64,000 bases of DNA, taken from contig AP018172.1 of assembly GCA_002368175.1 (NCBI GenBank), positions 1,300,001 through 1,364,000 on the forward strand, written 5' to 3'. This DNA comes from Calothrix sp. NIES-2098 (GTDB taxonomy: Bacteria > Cyanobacteriota > Cyanobacteriia > Cyanobacteriales > Nostocaceae). The notes below the pieces were generated by a model. That model saw only the letters and a program-made list of their open reading frames with translations. It did no database searches and was not told where the DNA came from. Below are positions 29,342 to 38,895 of this stretch, one piece after another (the stretch's first letter is position 1; each line of letters opens with the position of its first letter). A program made the position numbers and the translations under genes.

Positions 29342-29760
29342 AGATTATTTTTGAGGTTTAAAGAATAAAAAACATCATTTTAAAGCAATAACTTATAAAA
29401 TTTGATTTTATGTAATAAGTAATTTTTTATAAAATTATATCTTTTTCTTATCAGCTTTCTGATATACCGTGGAATGGGTATTCTCAACCTTATTAAGACG
29501 ATTGTTTTTACGTAAATAATAAAGAATTACTATTAATTAATCTTTATCCAGTTACCCAAGTTATCTTGGTAACGTTAAGAAATAGCTAGCAATCGGTTAA
29601 AAAAAATAGAATTATCTTAGCTCACCGAGTTTGGAAAAGCTTTTTGTGAAGTAGAAAGTATGATAAATGTATAAAAATACTCAAGTGTGGAAGCGATCGC
29701 AATTGTAATACTTTCGACAAATGTATCTCTGAGGTTAACCAAACTGACGTGAACACCAAA
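29342..29760. other. Non-coding gap upstream of the EEP/phytase gene
   Basis: AT-rich promoter-side DNA with GGTTAAC-containing stretches (for example near 29731) that loosely recall Pho boxes, but with no convincing tandem spacing. No ORF or RNA seen. Confidence 0.4.
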
Positions 29761-30018
29761 TTACCCCAATCCCAAATTAGCCATAGCTTTCCACAGATTA
29801 CGCCGTCGCTGATGTGTAACTTTCCACTGTTGAAGTAACGTTTGGTAGTCTTGTGGTGCTAATTCGTTCATTGCAGCCATCCATTCTGCATGGTGGGTAT
29901 AATCTGAATTTTGAGCCATTTCTGGTTTGGGTACAAATTTGTACAAATTCGCTTTCCAATAAGCCATCACCCTTTCCCACAAATCATTTGGCGCATACTG
30001 TTGTAAATGCGATCGCAA
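29761..30018 (-). pseudogene. Probable C-terminal remnant of a larger protein
   Basis: The 85 codons open only at a TTG in a HIP1-containing stretch (minus strand TTGCGATCGCATTTACAA), with no ribosome binding site. The content looks like a real globular C-terminus rather than noise: NDLWERVMAYWKANLYKFVPKPEMAQ, then HHAEWMAAMNELAPQDYQTLLQQW, ending RRRNLWKAMANLGLG. The Trp-rich helical end reminds me of the tail of long SWIM-domain proteins, and a SWIM gene lies 0.8 kb away, but I cannot check this. The toxin-antitoxin pair directly upstream may have replaced the missing N-terminal part. Confidence 0.4.
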
Positions 30019-30042
30019 TCTCAGCTTATGAAATCTGTATTT

Positions 30043-30432
30043 TCACTCCCATATCCTTTGAACTGGATATGCATCAAAAATTACATCTATACTTAACAAA
30101 GGCATCTTTTCAAGAGTTGCCTGAGCTATTAAAATTCGATCAAAAGGGTCGCGGTGGTGATTTGGTAAACTTTCTAGTGCATAAATGTGAGACAATTCAA
30201 TTGGTAATATTTGTAAATTATTAACTCGCTGTTGAGTTTCGATAAAATTAGGAAGCGGTGAGCTTAAATTTAGCTTACCAAGCTGAGATTTGATTTGTAA
30301 TTCCCAAAAACTAGCGATGCTAGCAAACCAAAGGTTGTTAGTATCAATTAATAAGTTTCTAACTTTCTGAGAAAGTTTTTCTGGATTTCCTGCTGACCAA
30401 ATCAGTACATGAGTATCTAATAACAGTTTCAT
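30043..30432 (-). CDS. PIN-domain toxin (VapC type)
   Basis: 129 aa. PIN-fold acidic residues are visible: LLLDTHVLIW at the start, SFWELQIK in the middle, and HHRDPFDRILIAQA near the end, finishing with a FDAYPV tail typical of type II PIN toxins. These toxins are Mg-dependent RNases that often cut tRNA or rRNA. The ATG overlaps the antitoxin stop by 4 bp (ATGA), so translation is coupled. Confidence 0.92.
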   Translation of the reverse strand: MKLLLDTHVLIWSAGNPEKLSQKVRNLLIDTNNLWFASIASFWELQIKSQLGKLNLSSPLPNFIETQQRVNNLQILPIELSHIYALESLPNHHRDPFDRILIAQATLEKMPLLSIDVIFDAYPVQRIWE

Positions 30433-30659
30433 CCTTCACCTAACCAAAATTCATCTGGTAAGGGGTCATTAAAATCATTACTCATCCAAATCTCACCTTG
30501 ATTCAAACCTAATACTCGTCTCTGCGGTAGTTCTTGAGGTTGAGGATATTTTTGTGCTAAAAATTCCACAAAATCTAAAACCTGCTGTTGCTGTTCGGGC
30601 GCTAGATTTTGTAGTTTGGCAATTAATTTTGAGGTGATATCTACAACTGGGGAAGTCAT
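30429..30659 (-). CDS. DUF2281-type antitoxin
   Basis: 76 aa. The N-terminal half (LIAKLQNLAPEQQQQVLDFVEFLAQKY) is the helical DUF2281 motif. The C-terminal half is extended and acidic (IWMSNDFNDPLPDEFW), as expected for a segment that wraps the toxin and contacts its active site. It is the first gene of the pair, partner of the PIN toxin. Confidence 0.88.
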   Translation of the reverse strand: MTSPVVDITSKLIAKLQNLAPEQQQQVLDFVEFLAQKYPQPQELPQRRVLGLNQGEIWMSNDFNDPLPDEFWLGEG

Positions 30660-30851
30660 CTTAGCTTCTCCTCTTGAAAGTCTTACTCTATATTAGTTGT
30701 AACTACACAATTCACAAAATATTAGGCTTGACTGAGAGTATTTAGACTTACAGAAAACAACTACAAACGATTCTTGCATTTCTTAAAGCAATAGTCATAC
30801 TCTACCTAACATCATTCTATTCTTGGGATGCAAGCATTTTTGGGGGATGCT

Positions 30852-31715
30852 ATGTCAGACGTAAATCTTAGCGAATCAATTATTCGCCATAACGCTAACG
30901 CCAAATCTTTTCAACGCGGTGAGGATTATTACCGGATGGGTTCAGTGCTATCTGTTACTCAACGCAAAAACCAAATTCAAGCTGAAGTAGAAGGAAGCGA
31001 AGAAGAACCTTACCGCGTGACTATCAGATTTAATAATGATGAATTGACTGCAATTTGTACTTGTCCCTATGATTATGACGGATGGTGCAAGCATATTGTC
31101 GCTACAGCTTTGACTTACACCCGTCAACCGGACATCATAGAAAAACGTCCTTCTCTTCCACAGCTTTTAGATAGACTCGACCACGTGCAAACACAACGCT
31201 TGGTGCAAGAATTAGTTGAGGAGCATCCCGAACTAATCGATGAAATTGATGGGTATGTAAAAGCTATTGCAAAACCTGTAAAACTAACCCAAAAGCGACA
31301 ACCTGCACGTCAAATAACCATCAACACCAAACAAATTAAAGCATCAGTACGCCAGATTTTACGCGATGGCGCACGCTACTTGGAAGACGGTTATGAAGAA
31401 GATCCCATTACAGAAGAATTGCAAAGCTTAATTCAAGAAGCAGTTGATTTGTGCGCAAAAGATGACGCACACAACGCTTTGGCAATGCTGGAAGCAATTA
31501 CCGATGCTTGCGTCCAAAGCTGGGATGAAGTCGCTGAATATGGTCAAGAAAACGAAGATATTGTTCCCGTACTAGACAATGCTTGGTGTGAAGCCATTTA
31601 CAGTGCAGAATTGACTCCTGAAGAACGCACGGATATTCAGATTAATTTGGAGACTTGGCAAGATGAATGGGATGCTGATTTTAGTTTAGCGATCGCATCA
31701 TTGCACCAAGCTTGA
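30852..31715 (+). CDS. SWIM zinc-finger protein
   Basis: 287 aa from MSDVNLSESIIRHNA; an in-frame ATG at 30828 would add 8 residues, but GGGGGA lies ahead of the inner ATG. The SWIM motif CxCx(n)CxH is CTCPYDYDGWCKHIVA at about residues 68-83 of the shorter form, after the usual FQRGEDYYRMGSVLSV lead-in. Most of the rest is an acidic helical domain. SWIM proteins bind nucleic acid or protein partners and take part in recombination or other processes. The exact role is unknown. Confidence 0.85.
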   Translation: MSDVNLSESIIRHNANAKSFQRGEDYYRMGSVLSVTQRKNQIQAEVEGSEEEPYRVTIRFNNDELTAICTCPYDYDGWCKHIVATALTYTRQPDIIEKRPSLPQLLDRLDHVQTQRLVQELVEEHPELIDEIDGYVKAIAKPVKLTQKRQPARQITINTKQIKASVRQILRDGARYLEDGYEEDPITEELQSLIQEAVDLCAKDDAHNALAMLEAITDACVQSWDEVAEYGQENEDIVPVLDNAWCEAIYSAELTPEERTDIQINLETWQDEWDADFSLAIASLHQA

Positions 31716-31729
31716 GATTATCTTGCATT

Positions 31730-33988
31730 TCAAGAAGGTAAAGCTTCCTCCATCATTACTTCTGCGCGTTTTTGTGTCCCCATATCCCCGTGTCCATTAA
31801 CTTCAATTTCTGTATGTGATAAAGTACCAAAAAAGTCGTAGTAATCGAGTGCTTCTAAAATTCCCCACCCATAATTACCTTGAGCAAAGTAAACCTGAGG
31901 ATAGCTACGCAACTTGTCAAGTTCTTGGCTGTAGTTACCCACAACCACACCTAGGGTATTACCAGCTAGCATCGTTTCATCATTACCCGATGCACCTGCA
32001 ACTAAAAACCGTTTGATTGGTAATCCCCACTTCAAAGCACAATAACGAATTGCATCTCCTTTAGAAGCGCGAATTGGTAATAAGTCCAGATACATATTGT
32101 GGCTATAGACACCTTTGACATGGAGATTATGCCGTCGCAAATGACGCATAATTTCCCGATAACTCACAGATTTTTCTTCATCAATAAAGTAGCTAATCTT
32201 GAACTTACCCTGACCTTCTGGAGGTTGCAAATCTACTCCTGGTAGTTCTGCCATTGCTTGGCGAATTGCGTCTGGTTGCCAACGATAGCTGATGTGTCTT
32301 TGCCAGTTCATATCTGGAATTACTTGCGGACCATAGTAAATTTCGCTACCTGTTGACACAATCAGCAAATCTGGCATGGGGAAGCGATATTCTTCTAACA
32401 TCTCTAAAGCGCTATCTAAGTTGCGTCCGGTAGCAATTCCCACTCCAGTGGTGTGGCCTTCGTTATGCAATCGCTCAATTAATTGTTGCAGTGCATCCGC
32501 ATCACCTAAGAGGGTGTTATCGATTTCACACACGAGGAAACGATCTGCGGTTGGTAAGCGGTTTTTTTCAGGTATGTTCCAATCAGTTATGTTGCTTGCT
32601 GGCCCTTGTCGCAAAGGACTGAGCAGAGATTGGACTCGTCGTTGTGGTAGTTGACGCACGTATTCGAGATATTTTTCTACGTGGGTCTCCCAAGAGAAAT
32701 TGTCTCGGACTCTACTTAAACCGTTACTTGACCAACCCTGCCACTTTTCGGTATCAGTCAGCGCTGTTCGCAAAGCTTCCTGAATTTGCTTAATATCGAG
32801 GGGATCGATGAGTAGACCATTGTCGCAAGCTGCCAAGATATCTCGCGGCCCGCCATCAGATGTAGCAATAATAGGCACACCGCAAGCTGTAGCTTCAATT
32901 AAGGTCAGACCAAACGGCTCGGTTAATGCTGGATTGATAAATACTCCTCGCGTTTTTGCCAGCAATCGATAGAGTTCTGGCACTTCGTCAGCAGTGTGAT
33001 GTTTGGGATAGGCGATGTAACCGTATAGGTCGTAGCGGTCGATTAACTGGAAAATTTCTGTAAGTACCTGGCGCGGCCCTGATTCCATCGTCGTGATGTC
33101 ATCTCGGTTTCCTAATACGAGGACTAGGTTTGCTAGGTGACGTAACTGCGGATCTTCGCCATAAGCTTTGACTAAAGTTCCCACATTTTTCCGAATCGCC
33201 GGTCGCGAAAGCGCCATAATCATCGGCTTTTGCGGCTCTTTAAGAAATCGCTGCAAATCCTGATATATAGGCGGTTCCTGCCAATTTTTTGGAACTGGAT
33301 AGAACTGTTCCAGCGCTACCCCTGGCGGAATTACAACCATCCGTTGCGGTTGATAGTGGTCGTAAATGCCATACTGCTGCGATACTTCTTGATTAGTACT
33401 AGCAATGATTAAGGCTGCGCTGGCTAGTGTGGTTTCTTCTGCTTCAATTCTGGTATTGATGTGAAAGTAATTTTCAATAACTTCCGGTTTAGTTCCCTGT
33501 TCTAACAATCGTTGTTGTTTCACGCGTCCGAGAGAATGACCCGTATGCACAAGTGGGATACCTAACCAAGCCGCAACCCGACAACCCACATATCCAGCAT
33601 CAGCGTAGTGGGTATGTATTACATGTGGTAACTTACCAATTTGCCGCAGGTGTCTGAGTAACTCATCAGCAAAGTTATCCAAATGCGGCCAGAGAACTTC
33701 TTTGCGCAGATAACGACGGGGGCCGCAGTTGAGGCGAATAATTTGAGCTTTGTCGGAAATAACTTCTACAGGTTGGGCGTAGTCAGGACTAACTTTGGGA
33801 TCGTTAACTAAACGGGTAACTAGGTCTACACGTTCTACTTGTGGGTTTGCGGCTAAGGCTTGAGCGAGTTCTAGCACATATTTTATTTGTCCGCCTGTAT
33901 CCGCATCTCGTCCTAGTTCTAAATTGTGACCCCGAATTAATCCGTGAACGCTGACTAGTAGAATATACAGGCCTGAGCTATTTGACAT
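31730..33988 (-). CDS. spsA: Sucrose-phosphate synthase with C-terminal HAD domain
   Basis: 752 aa. Residues 1-455 are a GT4 glucosyltransferase typical of SPS (SVHGLIRGHNLELGRDADTGGQ at the start; HTHYADAGYVG; TEPFGLTLIEATACGVPIIATSDGGP). The C-terminal 260 residues are a HAD-IIB sucrose-phosphatase-like domain. HAD motif I reads CEIDNTLLGD, so the usual first Asp (nucleophile) is Glu at about residue 488. The phosphatase is therefore probably inactive, as described for SPP-like domains of some SPS enzymes. The product is sucrose-6-phosphate, used for osmoprotection and carbon transport to heterocysts. Confidence 0.93.
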   Translation of the reverse strand: MSNSSGLYILLVSVHGLIRGHNLELGRDADTGGQIKYVLELAQALAANPQVERVDLVTRLVNDPKVSPDYAQPVEVISDKAQIIRLNCGPRRYLRKEVLWPHLDNFADELLRHLRQIGKLPHVIHTHYADAGYVGCRVAAWLGIPLVHTGHSLGRVKQQRLLEQGTKPEVIENYFHINTRIEAEETTLASAALIIASTNQEVSQQYGIYDHYQPQRMVVIPPGVALEQFYPVPKNWQEPPIYQDLQRFLKEPQKPMIMALSRPAIRKNVGTLVKAYGEDPQLRHLANLVLVLGNRDDITTMESGPRQVLTEIFQLIDRYDLYGYIAYPKHHTADEVPELYRLLAKTRGVFINPALTEPFGLTLIEATACGVPIIATSDGGPRDILAACDNGLLIDPLDIKQIQEALRTALTDTEKWQGWSSNGLSRVRDNFSWETHVEKYLEYVRQLPQRRVQSLLSPLRQGPASNITDWNIPEKNRLPTADRFLVCEIDNTLLGDADALQQLIERLHNEGHTTGVGIATGRNLDSALEMLEEYRFPMPDLLIVSTGSEIYYGPQVIPDMNWQRHISYRWQPDAIRQAMAELPGVDLQPPEGQGKFKISYFIDEEKSVSYREIMRHLRRHNLHVKGVYSHNMYLDLLPIRASKGDAIRYCALKWGLPIKRFLVAGASGNDETMLAGNTLGVVVGNYSQELDKLRSYPQVYFAQGNYGWGILEALDYYDFFGTLSHTEIEVNGHGDMGTQKRAEVMMEEALPS

Positions 33989-34524
33989 TGTGCATTCCTC
34001 AACGCGACTGCATGACAGCCTAGCTACAGCATCCGATCGAGATGACTGTTAACCGCTACAGGGAAATAAATAATTTTTTAAACCTTTGCAGATTATAAAA
34101 CAGATTTTCTGGCAGCAAAGACATATATTCATTCAAAAGCAAGCTATTACTGCTAGGCAAAATTCTCAAACCACAATTAAAAATATACAGTGGTTTTTAC
34201 TGGGATAATCTATAGGCGTAGGCACAAATCTACAGACTGCTTGCAAATATCCGCATCTAGCTTAACAATAACTACTGAGTTTTATCTATGTGAGTCTATA
34301 TTTATCTGTGGCTTGATATACCAAGCCTTGACTTCAGCAAGAGATATGTTTTAGTAGAATATCTATTAATATTGTTTGCTATTTCTAGGATAGTCTGCCT
34401 AATAGCACAATACGAAAAATGATTCAATCTGTTAAAAGTAGTAGTAGTTTAATCAGACGCGATCGCCTAAATCTTAAATACTGTTACTATACGTAGCATT
34501 TGTCAAAAGCACAACACAATATAA
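33989..34524. other. Non-coding gap upstream of sucrose-phosphate synthase
   Basis: AT-rich. Presumably holds the promoter of the SPS gene. I see no ORF or structured RNA. Confidence 0.5.
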
Positions 34525-34556
34525 AAACGCGCTAGCAGATCCTTTGCAGCGCGTTT
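34525..34556 (-). terminator. Terminator of the COP23 gene
   Basis: AAACGCGCT and AGCGCGTTT form a perfect 9-bp stem with a 14-base loop, 24 bases after the stop codon. Confidence 0.65.
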
Positions 34557-34580
34557 GAATAGAAAAACATTGCCAATAAG

Positions 34581-35375
34581 TTAACGGCGGAATCTATTGG
34601 GGTCAAGGCGAACGCTATTAGATTGCTGGCTATTGGAACGATTACGAAGTGCTACACCATTTTTCAGTCCGCTAGCATTACCGCCATCTTTGCGATCGAG
34701 GAAAGGTTTGAGATTGATACCGCTTCTTGAAGTAGAAACTCGATTACCACCCAAAAGTGTGCGACCTAGGTTGTATAAATCGCCTACTCCGCTTTGATTG
34801 TTGCGATAAGTATTGACGGCGATAGTCTGCTGTCCGCTGTCAGCAGTGGTTAAGTTTTGGAAGATGCTATTGCGGACATTATAGGGGTCTTTATCACGTG
34901 GCACTGTAAGTACAATTCGACAAGCTGAATTAGCCTCAGTTGTGACGCAGACAATATTCTCGTTATTTTCTCTGGCTATTTGGAGTTCTTGTAAGCCATC
35001 TGGACGATACAATTCTAAGCGTTGGGCAATTGTGACGCAGCGCTTTTGTGCATCCCAGCCACCACCCAAAGTTGCAGGTGCAGCCCAAGCAAAGTATTGA
35101 CCTGCTTGGCTTTGCGGCTGATACATCACGGTATATTGACCGTTATACAACTGGCAACTAAAGCGATTTGCACCATCAGGGGTAGGATAGGTTGTTGTGC
35201 TGGTTTGTGTACCTGTTGGTATGGGTGTACCTGTGGGTGTTGACGTGCCTGATGATGTTGTTGGGACGACAACGCCATCAGAACTATCAACTTGGGCAAA
35301 TGCTACAGAATTGCCGAGGAAACAAGCTAAACCCAAACTACTCAACAAAATAAACTTCAGGGTTGGCGATGACAT
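34581..35375 (-). CDS. COP23 domain protein, exported
   Basis: 264 aa. The signal peptide (FILLSSLGLACFLGNSVAFA) is followed by a Thr/Pro/Gly-rich linker, then a COP23 domain (about 70-190: RFSCQLYNGQYTVMYQPQ...WDAQKRCVTIAQRLELYRPDGLQELQIARENNENIVCVT...ACRIVLTVPRDKDPYNV), with Cys residues likely paired in the periplasm. COP23 was first described as a circadian-oscillating membrane protein in unicellular cyanobacteria; its biochemical role is unknown. It lies next to, and on the same strand as, an M48 protease. Confidence 0.85.
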   Translation of the reverse strand: MSSPTLKFILLSSLGLACFLGNSVAFAQVDSSDGVVVPTTSSGTSTPTGTPIPTGTQTSTTTYPTPDGANRFSCQLYNGQYTVMYQPQSQAGQYFAWAAPATLGGGWDAQKRCVTIAQRLELYRPDGLQELQIARENNENIVCVTTEANSACRIVLTVPRDKDPYNVRNSIFQNLTTADSGQQTIAVNTYRNNQSGVGDLYNLGRTLLGGNRVSTSRSGINLKPFLDRKDGGNASGLKNGVALRNRSNSQQSNSVRLDPNRFRR

Positions 35376-35444
35376 AAATCATCCTCAATGGGAAATAGGT
35401 AGGGATTATTGATAGCTTTAGTGACGAAAAATTTTGTTTTTAGT

Positions 35445-37136
35445 TCATCGAGAACGCCGTTTTTTTTCTTCTTGGTCTTTTTTCTCTTTAAGTAGCTGTT
35501 TTACCTTGGCTCTAATTTGCGCGTGACGTTCTACTCCTTCGTAAGCGTAGCGGTTGTAGCTGCTATTGGTAATCATATTTTCCAAATAACTAACTCGCTC
35601 ACTACCTCCAGGGTGAGAAGATAACCAACTGGGAGGAGCATTTTTTTGTTGTTTTTCTAGTGTCACCATTAAGTTACGCAAGCCATCAGCAGCATAACCA
35701 GTAGCAACAATTAGGCGAGTACCAAGGGTATCTGCTTGACGTTCCATATCGCGGCTATAACTAAGTGTGGAAAGCTGACCGATAATCCCACCATAAGGGA
35801 TATACTGGGTAACGTTAGAAACAAGGTTGCCTTGGGTAACTAGTTGAAAACCATGAGATAAAACTACATGGGATAGTTCGTGGCCGATTAATCCAGCTAA
35901 TTCTGCTTCTGAATTTGTTTTAGCGATCGCACCTGCATTAATAAAGATTTTCCCCCCAGGTAGGGCAAAAGCGTTGAGATCTTCTTGGGGAACTACAAAA
36001 AATTCGTATTTAAACTCATTCCGTCCTGCTACTTTTGCTAGTTTCTGTCCGATTTCATTCACGTAAGCAACAACGGTTTCATCGTTAATGAGTTTGAGTT
36101 GTTGTTTTGCTTGCTTGGCTACCGATTCCCCAATCGATTCTTCCCCGCGTAGCAGCATGATGGTAGAGTCAAGGGCAGAAAACGGCCCGAATAAACTACC
36201 CGTGACAGCGTAACCTAATACACCTGTAAGAATATTTGCGATCGCATTACCTCTAATTTCTGCGCGAATATGAGATTTGTAACGTTTGAGATTGTCTTCG
36301 GCTAATTTAGTAAACTCAGGTGCTTGCGGATCTTTGGGGTTGAGAATCGCAAATTGACGCGCCGCTAGAGAAGCTTCCATCCATTTTTTGGATTCAGCCA
36401 GTGCTGTGACTCTCGCTTTAGTGAGTTCTGGTTGATCTGGATAAAGAGAAGCTGCCCGTTCTAATATATCTAATGCTTGTTGAGGGCGATCGTATTGTTT
36501 GAGGACTTCTGCAAATCGAATGTGTCCGGGAATAAATTCGGGATATTGTTGAACTAGCAATTCTAGCGGTACTAAAGTTCTGGATTGCAATTTACTAGCT
36601 ATCCCCGCCTCTGATTCTCGCCAGTATACTTTTCCTCCTGGGGATAGTTGCGTTGGATCGATAATTGCTGGTTTGCGTTCTTGAGGTTGAGTGGTTTTGG
36701 CAAAAGGTTCTTTGACTTCGCGATAAATTTTTTCGGCTTCTGCAATTTGTCCCGCCAAATAAAGCTTATCTGCTGCGATAAATTTTTGCTGACGGGCGAC
36801 TTCTTCCGGTGTAGGTGCTGGTTCCGCTGTTAAATCTGGTTTTTTTGGCTCAGTAACTTCTGGGCTAGGCGCGGGTTGTGGTGTTCCTGTAGGGGAAGGC
36901 GTAGTTTGTGGTATGACAACAGGCTTATTTGATGAGCGTTGCAATACTTCCTGTAGCTGTTGTTCTCTAGTTTTTTGTGAATTGGATGTATTGCTAGTTT
37001 CAATGTTGCCAGATTTCGCAGGTTCTTGTGCGGGAACGGGTGCTGTAGGCTGGGTGAGAATAATTAAAATCGATGTGCCAAAGGAGAGTAACACCCAGTT
37101 CAAGGCCAATAGCAGAGACTTCCTAGTTCGTTTCAT
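35445..37136 (-). CDS. M48 family metalloprotease with TPR region
   Basis: 563 aa. An N-terminal TM or signal segment, a Pro-rich linker (about 60-110), TPR-like helices (about 115-270) and an M48 domain (about 330-545) with the zinc motif HELSH (about residues 419-423), followed by DMERQADTLGTRLIVATGY, which supplies the third ligand Glu. This is the BepA/LoiP layout reversed (TPR first), used for outer-membrane protein quality control. A protease anchored in, or exported across, the inner membrane is expected. Confidence 0.9.
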   Translation of the reverse strand: MKRTRKSLLLALNWVLLSFGTSILIILTQPTAPVPAQEPAKSGNIETSNTSNSQKTREQQLQEVLQRSSNKPVVIPQTTPSPTGTPQPAPSPEVTEPKKPDLTAEPAPTPEEVARQQKFIAADKLYLAGQIAEAEKIYREVKEPFAKTTQPQERKPAIIDPTQLSPGGKVYWRESEAGIASKLQSRTLVPLELLVQQYPEFIPGHIRFAEVLKQYDRPQQALDILERAASLYPDQPELTKARVTALAESKKWMEASLAARQFAILNPKDPQAPEFTKLAEDNLKRYKSHIRAEIRGNAIANILTGVLGYAVTGSLFGPFSALDSTIMLLRGEESIGESVAKQAKQQLKLINDETVVAYVNEIGQKLAKVAGRNEFKYEFFVVPQEDLNAFALPGGKIFINAGAIAKTNSEAELAGLIGHELSHVVLSHGFQLVTQGNLVSNVTQYIPYGGIIGQLSTLSYSRDMERQADTLGTRLIVATGYAADGLRNLMVTLEKQQKNAPPSWLSSHPGGSERVSYLENMITNSSYNRYAYEGVERHAQIRAKVKQLLKEKKDQEEKKRRSR

Positions 37137-37243
37137 GCTGGGTTTGTTTTGTAAAAAATTTTCTAACTATAGATATAGTTATGCAAGCTGGGTAACTTGT
37201 TAACAGGTTATTTTCCGTAGAAATGAAGAGTAATTATACAAGT

Positions 37244-37280
37244 GAGCCGCGATCGCTCAAATTTTACGCGATCGCGGCTC
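37244..37280 (-). terminator. Terminator of phoX built from two HIP1 octamers
   Basis: GAGCCGCGATCGC and GCGATCGCGGCTC form a perfect 13-bp stem with an 11-base loop, 37 bp after the phoX stop. Each arm contains the GCGATCGC octamer. Confidence 0.7.
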
Positions 37281-37316
37281 GTGATTGGCCATTAATTTAA
37301 TTTAACAATGCCAAAG

Positions 37317-38585
37317 TTACCAGGATGCCGTGGTTGGCCAGATAGCAAAGGTTATTCCTGGACTCTGGATGTTGACAAACATCGTCTGACCATCAGGAGA
37401 GAAGCAGACCCCAGCGAACTCTGATGTATTGAGGGCATTCCTGGCAAACTTGTAAAGACTGCCAGTGGGAGTAATGCCCAAAATGTAATCTGTGCCATCC
37501 CCATCTTCACAGAGGAAAATGTCGCGGTTGGGGAAAATCACAAGATTGTCTGGATTATCTAGCACACCAGAATTGTTGGGTTCAATATACAGTTCAACGG
37601 TATTGTCAGCGGTCGAATAGCGCCATATCTGACCATCTCCAGAACTACCCCCACTCTTGCAAGTGAAGTAGATATAATTGTTGCCATAAAAGATGCCTTC
37701 GCCACCGGAAAACCTGGCCGCACCTTTGTTATACCCTTCTGTTCTGACAGTATCAGTGGCGGGGTCGGGATTGGTAATCTGCACCCAATCTACTGCCTGA
37801 GGCGTATTTTTTGGGAAACCTGTAGCTGTGTTGATTCCAGACGATCCTACAATCCTTAAAGCGTATAGCACACCGCCAGCACTCAGGTTATAGCGGTCGT
37901 TAGGAACAAAGCGGTAGAACAGCCCGTTACCCTGGTCTTCAGTCATATAGATATACCCATTGCTGGGGTCTACAGCAGCAGCTTCGTGGTTAAAACGCCC
38001 CATCGCTGTTAGGGGAAAGGGGGTAACAAAAGTTGTTGCGCTACTAGGAACTTCAAACACGTAACCATGCTTTTTGTTGTTATTCGTTTCAAAGGTTTCT
38101 TCGCAGCTTAACCATGACCCTGAAGGCGTAGGGCCACCAGCACAATTGCGAATGGTTCCCGCTAGGACTCCCCGATGGTCTACCAAGTTGCGGGAAGAAT
38201 TAACAATCAATTTAGTGCAACCGCCCCTCGCATTTGTGTTGTACTTCTTGCTATTAGGAGCGCTCAAACCATTGCTAGAAGTGGGAGTGAGTTCGTGATT
38301 GCGAATGAGAATCGTGTTGCCATTAGCTCCTGCAAAGGCACCCATACCATCGTGACCGCCAGGTACTTTGTAACCATCATTCATCGTTTGACCTGTTTCG
38401 GACAGTCTGCGGTAGGTAAATCCAGCAGGCAAATCTAAGTATCCGTTGGGATCGGGCACTAAACTGCCGTAGGGGCCCGCAGCGATCGCGGGTTTAGCAT
38501 AGAATGCTTGCAAAGGAGATAGAAGGACAGCGCCTGTAGCCGATGCGCCTGCCAGGGTAAAAAATTGACGCCTTGATAAGGTCAC
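37317..38585 (-). CDS. phoX: Alkaline phosphatase PhoX (DUF839), Tat-exported
   Basis: 422 aa. A twin-arginine signal (SRRQFFTLAGASATGAVLL) precedes the mature DUF839 beta-propeller: NGYLDLPAGFTYRRLSETGQTM, TILIRNHELTP, GSWLSCEETFETNN, GRFNHEAAAVDP, YMTEDQGNGLFYRFVP. These segments hold the acidic residues and the conserved Cys pair of PhoX-type Ca/Fe phosphatases. It acts in the periplasm or outside, releasing phosphate from organic monoesters. With the two RTX phosphohydrolases it suggests a phosphate-acquisition neighbourhood. Confidence 0.9.
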   Translation of the reverse strand: MTLSRRQFFTLAGASATGAVLLSPLQAFYAKPAIAAGPYGSLVPDPNGYLDLPAGFTYRRLSETGQTMNDGYKVPGGHDGMGAFAGANGNTILIRNHELTPTSSNGLSAPNSKKYNTNARGGCTKLIVNSSRNLVDHRGVLAGTIRNCAGGPTPSGSWLSCEETFETNNNKKHGYVFEVPSSATTFVTPFPLTAMGRFNHEAAAVDPSNGYIYMTEDQGNGLFYRFVPNDRYNLSAGGVLYALRIVGSSGINTATGFPKNTPQAVDWVQITNPDPATDTVRTEGYNKGAARFSGGEGIFYGNNYIYFTCKSGGSSGDGQIWRYSTADNTVELYIEPNNSGVLDNPDNLVIFPNRDIFLCEDGDGTDYILGITPTGSLYKFARNALNTSEFAGVCFSPDGQTMFVNIQSPGITFAIWPTTASW

Positions 38586-38895
38586 TAAATGCTCCTTAAT
38601 TTTTTAATCAAGTCTATTGGTAGTAGATCGATTGATAGTCATCATGGAGAGATTGAGTTATTGGTATTAAGAGAAAACTAAGATAAATTTATGAAATGCA
38701 AAATCTACCTTAAAAAAATCAGCATTTTTTCAATTAATTTAGATATAAGAAATGACAAGACTTATGTGGACGGATGACTAATCTATGCCCAACTCTCAAC
38801 AGATGATTCAATGTTGATTGAGGTTTCTTACAGCCAAAAAGCGATCGCTCGCGTTTTCTGGGGAATTATAAGGGAAGAATACTTCCAGAGTCACC
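38586..38895. other. Non-coding region between divergent phoX and an exported-protein gene
   Basis: Holds both promoters. I see no tandem Pho box that I would defend. Confidence 0.4.
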
